From NCBI GenBank assembly GCA_018221175.1, contig JAAOYE010000077.1, positions 1 to 34,623 of the forward strand: 34,623 bases of DNA. Direction: 5' to 3'. Numbering within the stretch: the stretch's first letter is position 1; the number at the start of each line of letters is the position of its first letter. Made by a program: the position numbers and the translations under genes. The notes beneath the pieces were generated by a model that had not been told where the DNA came from, did no database searches, and saw nothing but the letters and a program-made list of their open reading frames with translations. This document shows, in pieces, positions 1 to 7,657 of the stretch. The DNA is from Candidatus Woesearchaeota archaeon. GTDB lineage: Archaea > Nanobdellota > Nanobdellia > Woesearchaeales > BM511.

Positions 1-470
1 AATGGCTGTGGAATTTGAGGTACTGCTGCTGTAATCATGATTTTATCATATGGCGCTTTTTCTTTGTATCCTTTTGAGCCGTCGGCGTGGATTACTTCGA
101 CGTTTTCTATTTTCGCTTTTTTTAGGTTTGACTTTGCAAAATCTGCCAGTTCTTTTATTCTTTCAACACAGTAAACCTTTTTGCAAAGCCTTGAAAGTAT
201 TGCAGCGTTGTAGCCTGAGCCTGCCCCTATTTCCAAGACTTTGTGATTTGGTTTAGCTTCCAAGAATTTTAGCATCAGCATCACGGTTGTAGGCTGAGAA
301 ATAGTCTGCTCATGTCCAATTGGAAGAGGATAATCTCCGTAAGCTTCATTTTCATATTCTTTTAGTATGAAATCTTCTCTTCTTGTCTTTTCAAAAGCAT
401 CTAAGAGTCTTTTATCTGTAATCATCCCTGTTTTTTCCCAGTAATTTAAAAGTCCGATGTTGCTTTCCAT
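1..470 (-). CDS. pcm: Protein-L-isoaspartate O-methyltransferase (3' part cut by window edge)
   Basis: The protein uses SAM to methylate L-isoaspartyl residues and so starts repair of aged proteins in the cytosol. Reading leftwards from the ATG at 468-470, it shows the family pattern: an N-terminal region with ...AFEKTRREDFI, then YGDYPLPIGHEQTISQP, then the SAM-binding motif LEIGAGSGYNAA followed by the acidic VYCVER strand. The end is missing because the gene runs off the window at position 1, so about 156 residues of roughly 210 are seen. It is divergent from the gene at 549. An AT-rich box at about 483-496 lies near 25 nt upstream of the ATG, which fits a leaderless transcript. I saw no damaged motif. 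Confidence 0.93.
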   Translation of the reverse strand, partial: MESNIGLLNYWEKTGMITDKRLLDAFEKTRREDFILKEYENEAYGDYPLPIGHEQTISQPTTVMLMLKFLEAKPNHKVLEIGAGSGYNAAILSRLCKKVYCVERIKELADFAKSNLKKAKIENVEVIHADGSKGYKEKAPYDKIMITAAVPQIPQP

Positions 471-548
471 AAGGAGGGGGTAATATCTTTTTAATTAAAT
501 GAGTTTCGTAGAAAACTTTAAATACCATCCAAGAGTAAAGAAGCTTAA

Positions 549-2015
549 ATGGCATACATCCATTATTTTAGAGAAATCACAGCAAACGATGTGGACAAAG
601 TAGGTGTCAAAGGGGTTAACATCGCATCGCTTTCTCCACACGTAAAGGTTCCGCCAGGATTTGTTATATCTACAAAAGCATACATAGATTTCTTACAAAA
701 AGCAAAGCTTAAGAAAAAAATAGAGACAGCGCTTCAAAAACTGGACTTTAAAAACACTCAAAAAGTTGCCAACCAAATCCAAAAGGTAATTGTCGAGGCA
801 AAGATGCCAGTTGAAATCTCAGAAGAGATACTCGAAGCTTACGAGGCATTGTGGTTTGACTCAAAAGGCGCAGACAACCTCATCGAAGAGACAAAAGAGG
901 CAAATGTTAGTGTAAGGTCAAGCTATGTTAAAGAGAAGAAAATTGAAGGGTTGTCACAGCTTACTTTTTTAAATATTGAAGGAAAAGAAAGGCTGATAAA
1001 AGCAATAAAAGTCTGCTATGCAGCGCAGTTCACAGCACAAAACATAGAGGCAAACAAGAATCTGGATGGGATGGCAATAGTTGTGCAAAAAATGGTTGAC
1101 GCTCAAAAATCAGTCCAGTCATTTTCATACAATCCAAACAATAATGACTCTTCAGTTCTTTTTATCGAGGCAATATTTGGTCTTGGAGAAGGATTTACGC
1201 TTAGAGACACAGTATTTGATGTATATACTGTTGATAAAAAGAATTTGGATATTAAAGATATGTTAGTGGCTGAGCAGTCCAAAAAACGCGTTCTTGATCC
1301 TGAGACTAAAAAGACAATATCTATTCTTTTAAAGGATTCTGGGAAAAAACAAAAGCTTAACGATATTGAAGTAAGAGAGGTTGCGAGGCTTACTAAGAAA
1401 ATCGCAACGCTTTTTGACTCTGAGCAAAGAGTTGAGATCGCTATTAAAGGCGAAGAGTTCTTTGTTTTGCAGTCAAAGAAGGTTAGCGGGAAAATTTCAG
1501 TTGAAGAGCCAGAGGATGTAAAAATTCAAGAGTTTGACACAGAAAAAACAGAAGAAGTGGCAGACTCAGATGTTGAAATAGTTGCTCCAAAAGAGGACTA
1601 CCTTGAAACTCTTTCAGATGAAGTTACAGATTTACAGGCGCCTTTAGAAAAGGATGAAAAAGTAAGCTTTGATGAGGAAGAAGAACCCAGGGTTGAAGTA
1701 GAAAAACAAGAAGTGCCTCAAGAGGATAAAATAGATTTAACCTTTTTTGAAGAAGACAAGACTGACGACGACTTTAAGATAAGAGACGAACCAGAGCCCA
1801 AACCTTTTTTAGAAGAAGGCGAAGAATTTGAAGAAAGTCCTGCACAAGAAGAACAAAGCAGCGAAACTGATAGTGCAGATAAATCAGAACCTGAAGAAGA
1901 AAGTGATGACTCTATTTTCTCATCATTTAAGTCTGGCGACGATGACCAAGAAGAGGATGATGAGCAAGAAGAAGAAAAAGACGAATCTCCTTTTGACAGG
2001 TTTGGGACAGAGTGA
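549..2015 (+). CDS. Stand-alone PEP-synthase-like ATP-grasp domain with acidic tail
   Basis: Residues 1 to about 330 resemble the N-terminal nucleotide-binding domain of PEP synthase/pyruvate phosphate dikinase: a VKGVNIASL segment, VPPGFVISTKAY, a VSVRSS strand, AIVVQKMV, EAIFGLGEGFTLRD and a final FFVLQSK. The phosphohistidine and PEP/pyruvate-binding domains of the full enzyme are absent. The usual SSATAED segment is replaced by SSYVKEKK, so catalysis is doubtful. Residues about 330-488 form a Glu/Asp-rich low-complexity tail. It may be a nucleotide sensor, a scaffold or a partner of separately encoded domains; its role is unknown. A TATA-like ACTTTAAATA near 513-523 suggests leaderless initiation at 549. 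The tail carries one copy of a short DNA repeat also found in the L10 and S24e genes. Confidence 0.8.
   Translation: MAYIHYFREITANDVDKVGVKGVNIASLSPHVKVPPGFVISTKAYIDFLQKAKLKKKIETALQKLDFKNTQKVANQIQKVIVEAKMPVEISEEILEAYEALWFDSKGADNLIEETKEANVSVRSSYVKEKKIEGLSQLTFLNIEGKERLIKAIKVCYAAQFTAQNIEANKNLDGMAIVVQKMVDAQKSVQSFSYNPNNNDSSVLFIEAIFGLGEGFTLRDTVFDVYTVDKKNLDIKDMLVAEQSKKRVLDPETKKTISILLKDSGKKQKLNDIEVREVARLTKKIATLFDSEQRVEIAIKGEEFFVLQSKKVSGKISVEEPEDVKIQEFDTEKTEEVADSDVEIVAPKEDYLETLSDEVTDLQAPLEKDEKVSFDEEEEPRVEVEKQEVPQEDKIDLTFFEEDKTDDDFKIRDEPEPKPFLEEGEEFEESPAQEEQSSETDSADKSEPEEESDDSIFSSFKSGDDDQEEDDEQEEEKDESPFDRFGTE
1854..1885 (+). repeat. Interspersed coding repeat, copy 1
   Basis: This stretch encodes QSSETDSADKS in the acidic tail of the PEP-synthase-like protein. 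The DNA core CAAAGCAGCGAAACTGATAG is nearly the same as sequences in the minus-strand L10 (31521-31552) and S24e (33916-33947) genes, with about four mismatches in 30 to the L10 copy. The arms AGCAG and CTG(A/C)T flank a short centre, giving a near-palindrome. Confidence 0.6.
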
Positions 2016-2058
2016 GTTTACAGAAAAATATAAATATAAATAAAATTTTTACTTTAAA

Positions 2059-2358
2059 ATGATGAAACTTGACAACATTGTTCTACACGAAGGAGGCATG
2101 AAATGCTTGATTAATTATGAAATGAAGGTTTTGATAAAACAGGCAGCTCCAGGTTATCATTTTTATGGCTTAGGAAAACATGCAGGTAGAAGCGAAAAAG
2201 CAAATCAGCCAATTCCAAGAAATAGTCTAAAGAAAATAAAAGCACCAAGAAATTTTGAAGAAAGATTAAGAATGTTTAGAGAACAGTATAGGTCTTATGA
2301 AAATATGCTTGACAGAAATCATGGATTAAAAAAAACTATAATAAAATCATATCAATAA
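2059..2358 (+). CDS. Small basic protein of unknown function
   Basis: A 99-residue protein with no family I recognise. It is basic (many Lys and Arg) and carries a central GYHFYGLGKHAGRSEKAN segment and a helical C-terminal half (EERLRMFREQYRSYENMLDR). Strong TATA-like sequence (AAATATAAATATAAATA) at about 2028-2044 lies just upstream. The first ATG is at 2059 and ATG again at 2062; a later start at 2098 (MKCLINYE) is preceded by GGAGGC and is a real alternative, which would give 86 residues. Its stop codon directly abuts the convergent Trm-G10 gene. It could be a nucleic-acid-binding protein, judging only by charge. Confidence 0.6.
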   Translation: MMKLDNIVLHEGGMKCLINYEMKVLIKQAAPGYHFYGLGKHAGRSEKANQPIPRNSLKKIKAPRNFEERLRMFREQYRSYENMLDRNHGLKKTIIKSYQ

Positions 2359-3288
2359 TCATTTCTCTAATAAAACAATCTTCTTAGTAAGACTCTTATG
2401 AATATAATGGGTGAATTCTAGTTTTGTTTTCCATTTCCCAAGGAGCTTTTTGTAATTTATGAAGTCTGGAAATATTACTACAGATGTGTTTGTGACAATG
2501 TATGCTTTTTCTAAAAATTCTTTGTAAAGAGTTTCTAGGTTTTTATCTGCTTTTGAACTTTTTCCGTAAGGAAGGTCGGTTACAATGCAGTCAAACTCGC
2601 CTTTGATATTTATTGCATCCTCAAAGTTTAAATCATATCTTTTTATTTTGTAATGTTCTAGGTTAATCTGGCAGCGCCTAAGATTAGCAGCTTCTATGTC
2701 ATATCCAACAATATCAAAACCCATAACTCCTGCTTCAATTAAGATTCCACCAGAACCGCAGAAAGGATCCAAAAGCTTTCCTTTTATTTTCCCAGTGAGG
2801 TTAATGCAGGCACGTGCAAGTCTTGGGTCAAGTGAGGTTGGGTGAAGCTCTGGGCGAAGATGAGCTTTTCTATTAAGAAAGTCTTTTTTGTTTTCAAAGA
2901 TTAATCTGCCGCAAATTATTTTATCTTTAGTTTTGAATATTTTTATCTTTGTCTTCGCGTTTTTCAAATCAACCTTTGGATTTTTTAGATTGTTCCAGAT
3001 TATTGAAGAAAGCTTTTTCACGTCAAAATTGTCTGCTTTTAATGAAAATGAATTTTTATACACGCTTTTCCAGTCAAATTCATTCATAGACTCTTCCAAA
3101 TCTTTTGTTTTTTCAAACAAAAACTCATAAATTTCATTAGTATAAGCAAGTCTATTAGAATAATCCTTGTCAGTATCAATTATTAACAAATTATCAACTA
3201 ACTTAAAATCATCAGTATCACATAATCTTAAGACTTCTTGTTTAGATAGCTCTAAATTTTCTTTTGATAAAACGAATATTTGTTTCAT
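2359..3288 (-). CDS. tRNA (guanine10-N2)-methyltransferase, Trm-G10/Trm11 family
   Basis: This 309-residue protein probably methylates G10 of tRNA at N2 using SAM. The N-terminal ~150 residues match the layout of a THUMP RNA-binding domain. The C-terminal half is a class I methyltransferase: RPELHPTSLDPRLARACINL, then the SAM motif LLDPFCGSGGILIEAG, an acidic strand (VGYDIE), and the catalytic DLPYG in place of the usual D/N-P-P-Y. This order is typical of archaeal Trm-G10. It is divergent from the winged-helix gene at 3343, and the 54-bp gap holds AT-rich promoter sequence for both. Whether it makes m2G or m22G cannot be read from the sequence. Confidence 0.88.
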   Translation of the reverse strand: MKQIFVLSKENLELSKQEVLRLCDTDDFKLVDNLLIIDTDKDYSNRLAYTNEIYEFLFEKTKDLEESMNEFDWKSVYKNSFSLKADNFDVKKLSSIIWNNLKNPKVDLKNAKTKIKIFKTKDKIICGRLIFENKKDFLNRKAHLRPELHPTSLDPRLARACINLTGKIKGKLLDPFCGSGGILIEAGVMGFDIVGYDIEAANLRRCQINLEHYKIKRYDLNFEDAINIKGEFDCIVTDLPYGKSSKADKNLETLYKEFLEKAYIVTNTSVVIFPDFINYKKLLGKWKTKLEFTHYIHKSLTKKIVLLEK

Positions 3289-3342
3289 AATAAATCCGGT
3301 ATTTAGATAATATTTTTATATTCTCTCTAATTCTCAAAAAAT

Positions 3343-3657
3343 ATGGCAGCTAGAGGCAGACCTGTTTATTCAAGGGTAAGACAAAACATTGTAGACATAC
3401 TCTATTTTCTAAAAAAAGGATATGGGTATCAGATACATAAGATTTACAAACAAATATTTGATTCTGTTTCATCAGAAGTTGTATACTATCATCTAAAAAA
3501 AGGGGTTTCTTTAGAAGAGTTTGAAGTTGTAGAATCAAAAGATGAAAAAGGACATTTTTCATGGGGAAACACAGTAAAAAAACATTATTACAAGCTTGGA
3601 CAAAATGCTAAACCAACAATGAATAAAAAAGTAAAAAAATATTTAGAAAAAATTTAA
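3343..3657 (+). CDS. PadR-like winged-helix protein
   Basis: This 104-residue protein has the layout of a small winged-helix DNA-binding domain. RVRQNIVDILYFLKKGYGYQIHKIY looks like the first helices of PadR-like regulators. SSEVVYYHLKKGVSLEEFEVVE resembles the recognition helix and wing entry. SWGNTVKKHYYKLG resembles the final wing strand, where PadR proteins read R.YYxLT. A TATA-like ATTTTTATATT at 3314-3324 sits about 25 nt before the ATG, so it is probably leaderless. It overlaps the convergent Spt5 gene by 4 nt at the stop codons. Its targets and ligand are unknown; a constitutive archaeal chromatin or regulatory factor is also possible. Confidence 0.7.
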   Translation: MAARGRPVYSRVRQNIVDILYFLKKGYGYQIHKIYKQIFDSVSSEVVYYHLKKGVSLEEFEVVESKDEKGHFSWGNTVKKHYYKLGQNAKPTMNKKVKKYLEKI

Positions 3658-4151
3658 AATTCGTCTTCGTCCTCAGGTTCTTCGTCTTCACGCCTGATTA
3701 CTTTTACTGCGTCAATTTTTAGGGTGATTGGGATAGGAACTGCAGCTTCTAGAAGCTCTAAAACAACTTCCTCTTTTAGCTGGTCAACACGAGTAATCTT
3801 TGCCTTCTCCCGCTTGAATGGCCCACTAATAATTTCTGCAATATCATTTTTTTGAATGTTCACGTCTCTTTTGACCTGTTCAAGCATGTGCTCAATCTCG
3901 TTGTATTCAACTTCTTTTGGCAAGATTCCTCTAGCATATGGAATCCCAAACGCTGCTTGTTCAGCCTCGACTCTGTTGTCAGCTTCTAAAAAGATGTATC
4001 CCCTCATACCATGCGGCTTAATAACACTATACACAGGCATTTTTTTCTTTTCGATATTGCTTGTAAGAAAGCCAAGCACCTGATCTTCTCTGTTAGCAGT
4101 TGTTCGAAGCGCAAAAATCTTTGTTGATATACCCTTTTTATCCTCTTCCAT
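3654..4151 (-). CDS. spt5: Transcription elongation factor Spt5 (NusG homologue)
   Basis: Spt5 binds the RNA polymerase clamp and, with Spt4, keeps elongation processive. The protein has 165 residues. An NGN domain fills the first ~90 residues (IFALRTTANREDQVL...VIKPHGMRGYIFLEADNRVEAEQAAFGIPYARGIL), followed by a KOW domain (DIAEIISGPFKREKAKITRVDQLKEEVVLELLEAAVPIPITL) and a short acidic end EDEEPEDEDEF. It is last in the order ftsZ-secE-spt5, starting 12 nt after the secE stop. The SecE-Spt5 pairing is conserved in Archaea and mirrors bacterial secE-nusG. Its partner Spt4 is at 34290-34475. Confidence 0.95.
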   Translation of the reverse strand: MEEDKKGISTKIFALRTTANREDQVLGFLTSNIEKKKMPVYSVIKPHGMRGYIFLEADNRVEAEQAAFGIPYARGILPKEVEYNEIEHMLEQVKRDVNIQKNDIAEIISGPFKREKAKITRVDQLKEEVVLELLEAAVPIPITLKIDAVKVIRREDEEPEDEDEF

Positions 4152-4163
4152 TCTTACTTCCCC

Positions 4164-4331
4164 CTAAAACAATAACTCCTTTCCAATTGTAAGTATAAAT
4201 CCAATAAGTCCAATTACTAAGATGCCAAGACCTGATACTTTGACAATCGTCTTGAACTCAAAAGCATCAGGCTTTTTTGTGACTCTAAGCACTCTTCTGC
4301 ATTCCCCGACAAATTCTTTAAATCTACCCAT
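4164..4331 (-). CDS. secE: Preprotein translocase subunit SecE (Sec61 gamma)
   Basis: This 55-residue protein is the small single-span subunit of the SecYE channel. The N-terminus MGRFKEFVGECRRVLRVTKK is the amphipathic surface helix typical of Sec61 gamma. PDAFEFKTIVKVSGLGILV leads into one membrane helix (VSGLGILVIGLIGFILTI), ending KELLF. The length matches archaeal SecE. It lies 5 nt after the ftsZ stop and 12 nt before spt5, a standard archaeal gene order, so the three are probably one transcript. Confidence 0.93.
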   Translation of the reverse strand: MGRFKEFVGECRRVLRVTKKPDAFEFKTIVKVSGLGILVIGLIGFILTIGKELLF

Positions 4332-4336
4332 ATTAA

Positions 4337-5464
4337 TCAATCTACAAATTCTATTCCTAGCTCGTTTTCAATCTCGTGTTTTCTAATGTTTGAATGAGTC
4401 TTTAGCCCGCCAAATATCTGGCTGCTTTTAACCCCTGTTACTATTAGCATTGTTCTAATTGAGCCTTCGAGGTCTTCTGAGATTTGCGCTCCCCAAATAA
4501 TCCTTGCGTCTGGATCAAGTTTTTCACTGATTGTCTCAACAACATTTCTTGCCTCATCAAGTGTCATGTCAGTCCCGCCAGAAACATTAATCAATGCGCC
4601 GTTAGCGCCTTCGATGTCAACATCAAGCAAGGGGTTTTGAATAGCTTTTTCAACGGCTTCAACAGCCCTGTTTTCAGTGTCTGATTCCCCAACACCTATA
4701 AGTGCGACTCCGCCGTTGCCCATGACTGCTCTGATGTCTGCAAAGTCCAGGTTTACAAGTCCTGCTTTTGTTACAAGCTCTGCGATTCCTTTGACTGCGT
4801 TTGTTAGTATCTCATCAGCAACCTTAAATGCTGTGTGAAGCGGCAAATCCGGTGCGAGTTCTAATAATTTATCATTTGGGATTACGATTAGGGTGTCTAC
4901 AAGTGATTCAAGCTTTTCAAGGCCAAGCATAGCATTTTCATACCTTCTTTGACCTTCCATTTCAAACGGAGTTGTGACGATTGCAACTGTGAGCGCGCCG
5001 AGCTTTTTGGAAACTTCGGCAACTACTGGTGCGCTGCCTGTACCTGTTCCTCCGCCAAGACCGCAAGTTATAAAGACCATGTCAGCGCCAGACAAAGCTT
5101 TTTTAATGTCTCCTTCAGATTCTCTTGCAGCATCTTCCCCTATTTTTGGAATAGAGCCTGCTCCAAGTCCTTGTGTTATATCTTTTCCAAGAAGAATCTT
5201 TTTGTCAGCAGTAGTGTAAAGCAAGTCTTGTGCGTCAGTGTTAAGTCCGACTGTTTCTGCTCCAAAGATTCCAACCTCTGAAATCCTGTTTATTGTGTTG
5301 TTTCCACCGCCGCCGGTACCAACGACTTTAATTGTTGCTTTTTGCTTTTTTAACAATTCTTCCAGTTCTTCATCTAGAACGTTTCTTGGTCCAGCTGTTT
5401 GTATGTCAATTGAGCCAGAATTCTCTGCTCCTCTTTGTTCAACGTCTTTAATCATTGTATCCAT
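4337..5464 (-). CDS. ftsZ: Cell division GTPase FtsZ
   Basis: FtsZ is the tubulin-like GTPase that forms the division ring. Features: GTGGGGNNTINR near the N-terminus, the tubulin signature GLGGGTGTGSAPVVAE, a T7-loop region NLDFADIRAVM, and the C-terminal FtsZ domain. The C-terminal end is short and lacks a clear bacterial-type binding peptide. I chose the ATG at 5462-5464: GGTGAGG sits 9-10 nt before it and a TATA-like box (ATTTATAC, near 5490) is about 27 nt upstream. A TTG at 5482 in the same frame would add six residues and is less likely. It heads the ftsZ-secE-spt5 unit. Confidence 0.95.
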   Translation of the reverse strand: MDTMIKDVEQRGAENSGSIDIQTAGPRNVLDEELEELLKKQKATIKVVGTGGGGNNTINRISEVGIFGAETVGLNTDAQDLLYTTADKKILLGKDITQGLGAGSIPKIGEDAARESEGDIKKALSGADMVFITCGLGGGTGTGSAPVVAEVSKKLGALTVAIVTTPFEMEGQRRYENAMLGLEKLESLVDTLIVIPNDKLLELAPDLPLHTAFKVADEILTNAVKGIAELVTKAGLVNLDFADIRAVMGNGGVALIGVGESDTENRAVEAVEKAIQNPLLDVDIEGANGALINVSGGTDMTLDEARNVVETISEKLDPDARIIWGAQISEDLEGSIRTMLIVTGVKSSQIFGGLKTHSNIRKHEIENELGIEFVD

Positions 5465-5523
5465 GTTGCCTACCTCACCCAAATCGTATAAATATTTGAG
5501 TTAGTCGTAGTATTTAAACTTTT

Positions 5524-6189
5524 TTACTTTTTCTCAGTAGTCTTTTTGCTTACAAAATCGATTGTTTTGATTGTTGGAATGATCTCTTTTAGTTTGTTTA
5601 TAACAGTCATGTTTACCTGCGGTGGAATGTCCATTTCAATTATTACCTTGCTTTCTTTAACTGTTACTTTTGGAGCTTTTGTGCCAAATGTTAGTTGCAG
5701 GTATGATTCTACCTGTTTTTTTATATCTGTGACTTTTTTGCCTGCAGTTATTTCATATATCAAGTCTTTTCCACTAAGTGGATGGTTGAAATCTACAAGG
5801 ACTCTTCCTCCACTAACGCTTCTGACAATGCCTGGTAAGTTGTCGATTTGAACTTCAAGACCGACAAAGACTTGGATCCCCTGCTTTTTGAAAACATTTG
5901 CAGGCACAAGTCTGATTAACTGTGCATTTTTCTTTCCAAAAGCGTCTTCTGCTTTTAGGTTGAGTACAAACTCTTTTCCTTCATCTTTACTGATTAATTC
6001 TTTGTCTATTCCAGGAAGTATTTGGTTTTGACCTATGCATATAATTATATGTCCATAATCAGCGTTTGGATTGTGGATTTTCTCTTTTTTTGCCACTTCT
6101 TCGCTAGTTGTGTCAAATACCTGTCCTGTCTCTTCAATTGTTCCCGTGTAGTCAACTTCTACAAAGTCACCTGTCTTTATCTTTCCCAT
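5524..6189 (-). CDS. FKBP-type peptidyl-prolyl isomerase, long SlyD-like form
   Basis: This protein speeds cis-trans isomerisation of prolyl bonds and probably acts as a chaperone. Starting at the ATG at 6187-6189 it has 221 residues: GDFVEVDYTGTIEETGQVFDTT (first FKBP strand region), HIIICIGQNQILPGIDKEL, an insert-in-flap domain of SlyD type around LVPANVF...VGLEVQIDNLPGIVRSV, the strand RVLVDFNHPLSGKDLIYEI, then a C-terminal domain of about 70 residues seen in archaeal long FKBPs. An in-frame start 99 nt upstream would add an unrelated, poorly conserved extension and overlap cmk, so I rejected it. An AT-rich box at about 6213-6222 fits a leaderless transcript. Confidence 0.93.
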   Translation of the reverse strand: MGKIKTGDFVEVDYTGTIEETGQVFDTTSEEVAKKEKIHNPNADYGHIIICIGQNQILPGIDKELISKDEGKEFVLNLKAEDAFGKKNAQLIRLVPANVFKKQGIQVFVGLEVQIDNLPGIVRSVSGGRVLVDFNHPLSGKDLIYEITAGKKVTDIKKQVESYLQLTFGTKAPKVTVKESKVIIEMDIPPQVNMTVINKLKEIIPTIKTIDFVSKKTTEKK

Positions 6190-6271
6190 TTTTCTTCTTA
6201 CATCTACCTCGAATTTAATAATGGTAGAAATATAGAAAAAAGTATTTTGGTTTGATTTATAAACGTTACGG

Positions 6272-6811
6272 TTAGTTTTTCTCTGCAAAGTCTACAATTT
6301 CTTGTGCTACTTCTTTTGCAGATTTATTTGTTGTATCAATTACTAAGTCATAGTTTGATTTGTCATGATGGTTGAGTTTATAGTATTCTTTGTATCTTTT
6401 AATCTCAGAGCGTTTTCTTTCTTCCACTTTTTTTAGCAGGTCGTCAAAATCCTTAAAATCTTCATCTTCTCTGTTTTCTTTATCGTTCCATATTCTTTTT
6501 GCTGCAATCACATTACTAACATCAAGATACACTTTTATTGAGTTTGGTATAAAATGCCATCCAAGTCTCGCGTCTATTACAAAGTTTTCTTCTGTTGTTC
6601 CTAACCGCGCTTGTTTTTCATCAAGCTCTTTGTCAACCCAGTCTTCTTTTTCTGCAATTTTTGAAAGTTGGTTTAAATTCATATCATGCTCAAGTGCTAT
6701 GTCTCTCATCAAGTCCCCTGTTGAATGATGTCTAATCTTCAAACTGTCTGCAACAAACTTTGCCACTGTTGACTTCCCAGCTCCAAGAGCACCACTAATT
6801 GTTATAATCAT
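6272..6811 (-). CDS. cmk: Cytidylate kinase, archaeal type
   Basis: This 179-residue kinase phosphorylates CMP/dCMP with ATP. The N-terminus MIITISGALGAGKSTVAK holds the Walker A loop. HHSTGDLMRDIA is the nucleotide monophosphate-binding motif, with the conserved STG-D-R pattern. FVIDARLGWHFIPN is the usual archaeal CMK segment, and AAKRIWNDKENREDED forms the lid. The length is typical for the archaeal family. A TATA-like ACAATATAAAA at about 6822-6833 is upstream of the ATG. The gap to the FKBP start (6190-6271) carries that gene's promoter. Confidence 0.92.
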   Translation of the reverse strand: MIITISGALGAGKSTVAKFVADSLKIRHHSTGDLMRDIALEHDMNLNQLSKIAEKEDWVDKELDEKQARLGTTEENFVIDARLGWHFIPNSIKVYLDVSNVIAAKRIWNDKENREDEDFKDFDDLLKKVEERKRSEIKRYKEYYKLNHHDKSNYDLVIDTTNKSAKEVAQEIVDFAEKN

Positions 6812-6867
6812 GTTAAATACTTTTTTTTATATTGTTTAAATAGGTTTTGGAATGCGGTAATTCTACT

Positions 6868-7137
6868 TTATCCTAATTGCATATTTAACATAGGCAAATT
6901 ACCATTATACATATTTCTATAATCTTCTAAATACTTTTTTTCCAGTATTGCTAATCCAACATCAACTGGTTCAATAGTAAAATATGAAAACTCTTTAGAA
7001 AAAGAATGTTCACTTAATCTTCTTGCTAATGATAAGGACCTCCCAATATATATTAAGATTTTATTTTTATCATATAATCTATATATGCCACTTTTTTTTG
7101 GAATCACATTTATTAGCTCAATAGGGAAGCTTTTCAT
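6868..7137 (-). CDS. Small GIY-YIG nuclease-domain protein
   Basis: This 89-residue protein is almost only a GIY-YIG nuclease fold. The GIY motif is at residues 17-19 (SGIYRLYD) and YIG at 30-32 (LIYIGRS). Conserved arginines lie at 33 and 39-40, the candidate metal-binding glutamate is in LAILEKKYLE (about E66), and the terminal Asn is in LPMLN (N85). All key positions are present, so a metal-dependent nuclease is plausible. Its ATG overlaps the stop of the upstream partner by 4 nt, so the pair is translationally coupled. The gene is more AT-rich than its surroundings and lies next to the homing-endonuclease cassette. It may be a free-standing mobile nuclease; a domesticated repair role is an alternative. 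Confidence 0.82.
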   Translation of the reverse strand: MKSFPIELINVIPKKSGIYRLYDKNKILIYIGRSLSLARRLSEHSFSKEFSYFTIEPVDVGLAILEKKYLEDYRNMYNGNLPMLNMQLG

Positions 7138-7517
7138 TTCCTTTCAACATTGATTTGAAAATATCGTCCAATTCTTTGGTCTGATTTTTCTATAGGTACC
7201 CATTCCCCTTCAATATTTTCAGGTTTTAGATGATATTGATCAAACCAACTTTTTGGAGTTATTTGAAATCTATCTGATTTTGGATGCAGATTTAATTTGA
7301 AAGGATTTACATCAGGCATTAAAGCAGTATCTTTTGTAAATGCGAAATTTATTTTTATGAAATTTCTATCATTCTCTGGAGCAGACAAATAACAAAACTT
7401 ATTTTCCCTAAGATTAAACTTTTTAACAAAGTTCACATTAAAAGAAATTCTACCCGCTTTGTGAATTGTTATTAATTCATTACCTGAAAATCTGGGATTA
7501 CTATACCATTCAACCAT
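7134..7517 (-). CDS. Unknown protein coupled to the GIY-YIG gene
   Basis: A 127-residue protein I do not recognise. It begins MVEWYSNPRFSGNELITIHKAGRISFN and appears rich in beta strands (NVNFVKKFNL, FCYLSAPENDRNFIKINF, RYFQINVERK). The first half is weakly reminiscent of a small DNA-binding or decoy-like beta domain, but this is only an impression. A full GGAGGT ribosome-binding site lies 6 nt before the ATG (plus-strand 7524-7529), which is unusual in this mostly leaderless neighbourhood. The stop overlaps the start of the GIY-YIG gene by 4 nt. Together they look like a two-gene cassette, possibly acquired. Confidence 0.65.
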   Translation of the reverse strand: MVEWYSNPRFSGNELITIHKAGRISFNVNFVKKFNLRENKFCYLSAPENDRNFIKINFAFTKDTALMPDVNPFKLNLHPKSDRFQITPKSWFDQYHLKPENIEGEWVPIEKSDQRIGRYFQINVERK

Positions 7518-7657
7518 TTTTTAAACCTCCTAAACACGCTTATTAACATTTAAATACTTAAATAATATATAAATCTTTCTATAAAGCTTAAAAATATTAT
7601 AATTCTCATTTTTTAACTTTTAATATATTTTATCTTATTCATATTATCATACGTTAC

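Noticed and set aside
1..470. Plus-strand ORF at 50-256
   Set aside because: It lies antisense to the Pcm coding region, which has clear SAM-binding motifs.
5524..6288. Longer FKBP start overlapping cmk
   Set aside because: The extra 33 residues have no similarity to the family, and a TATA-like box lies correctly placed for the ATG at 6189.
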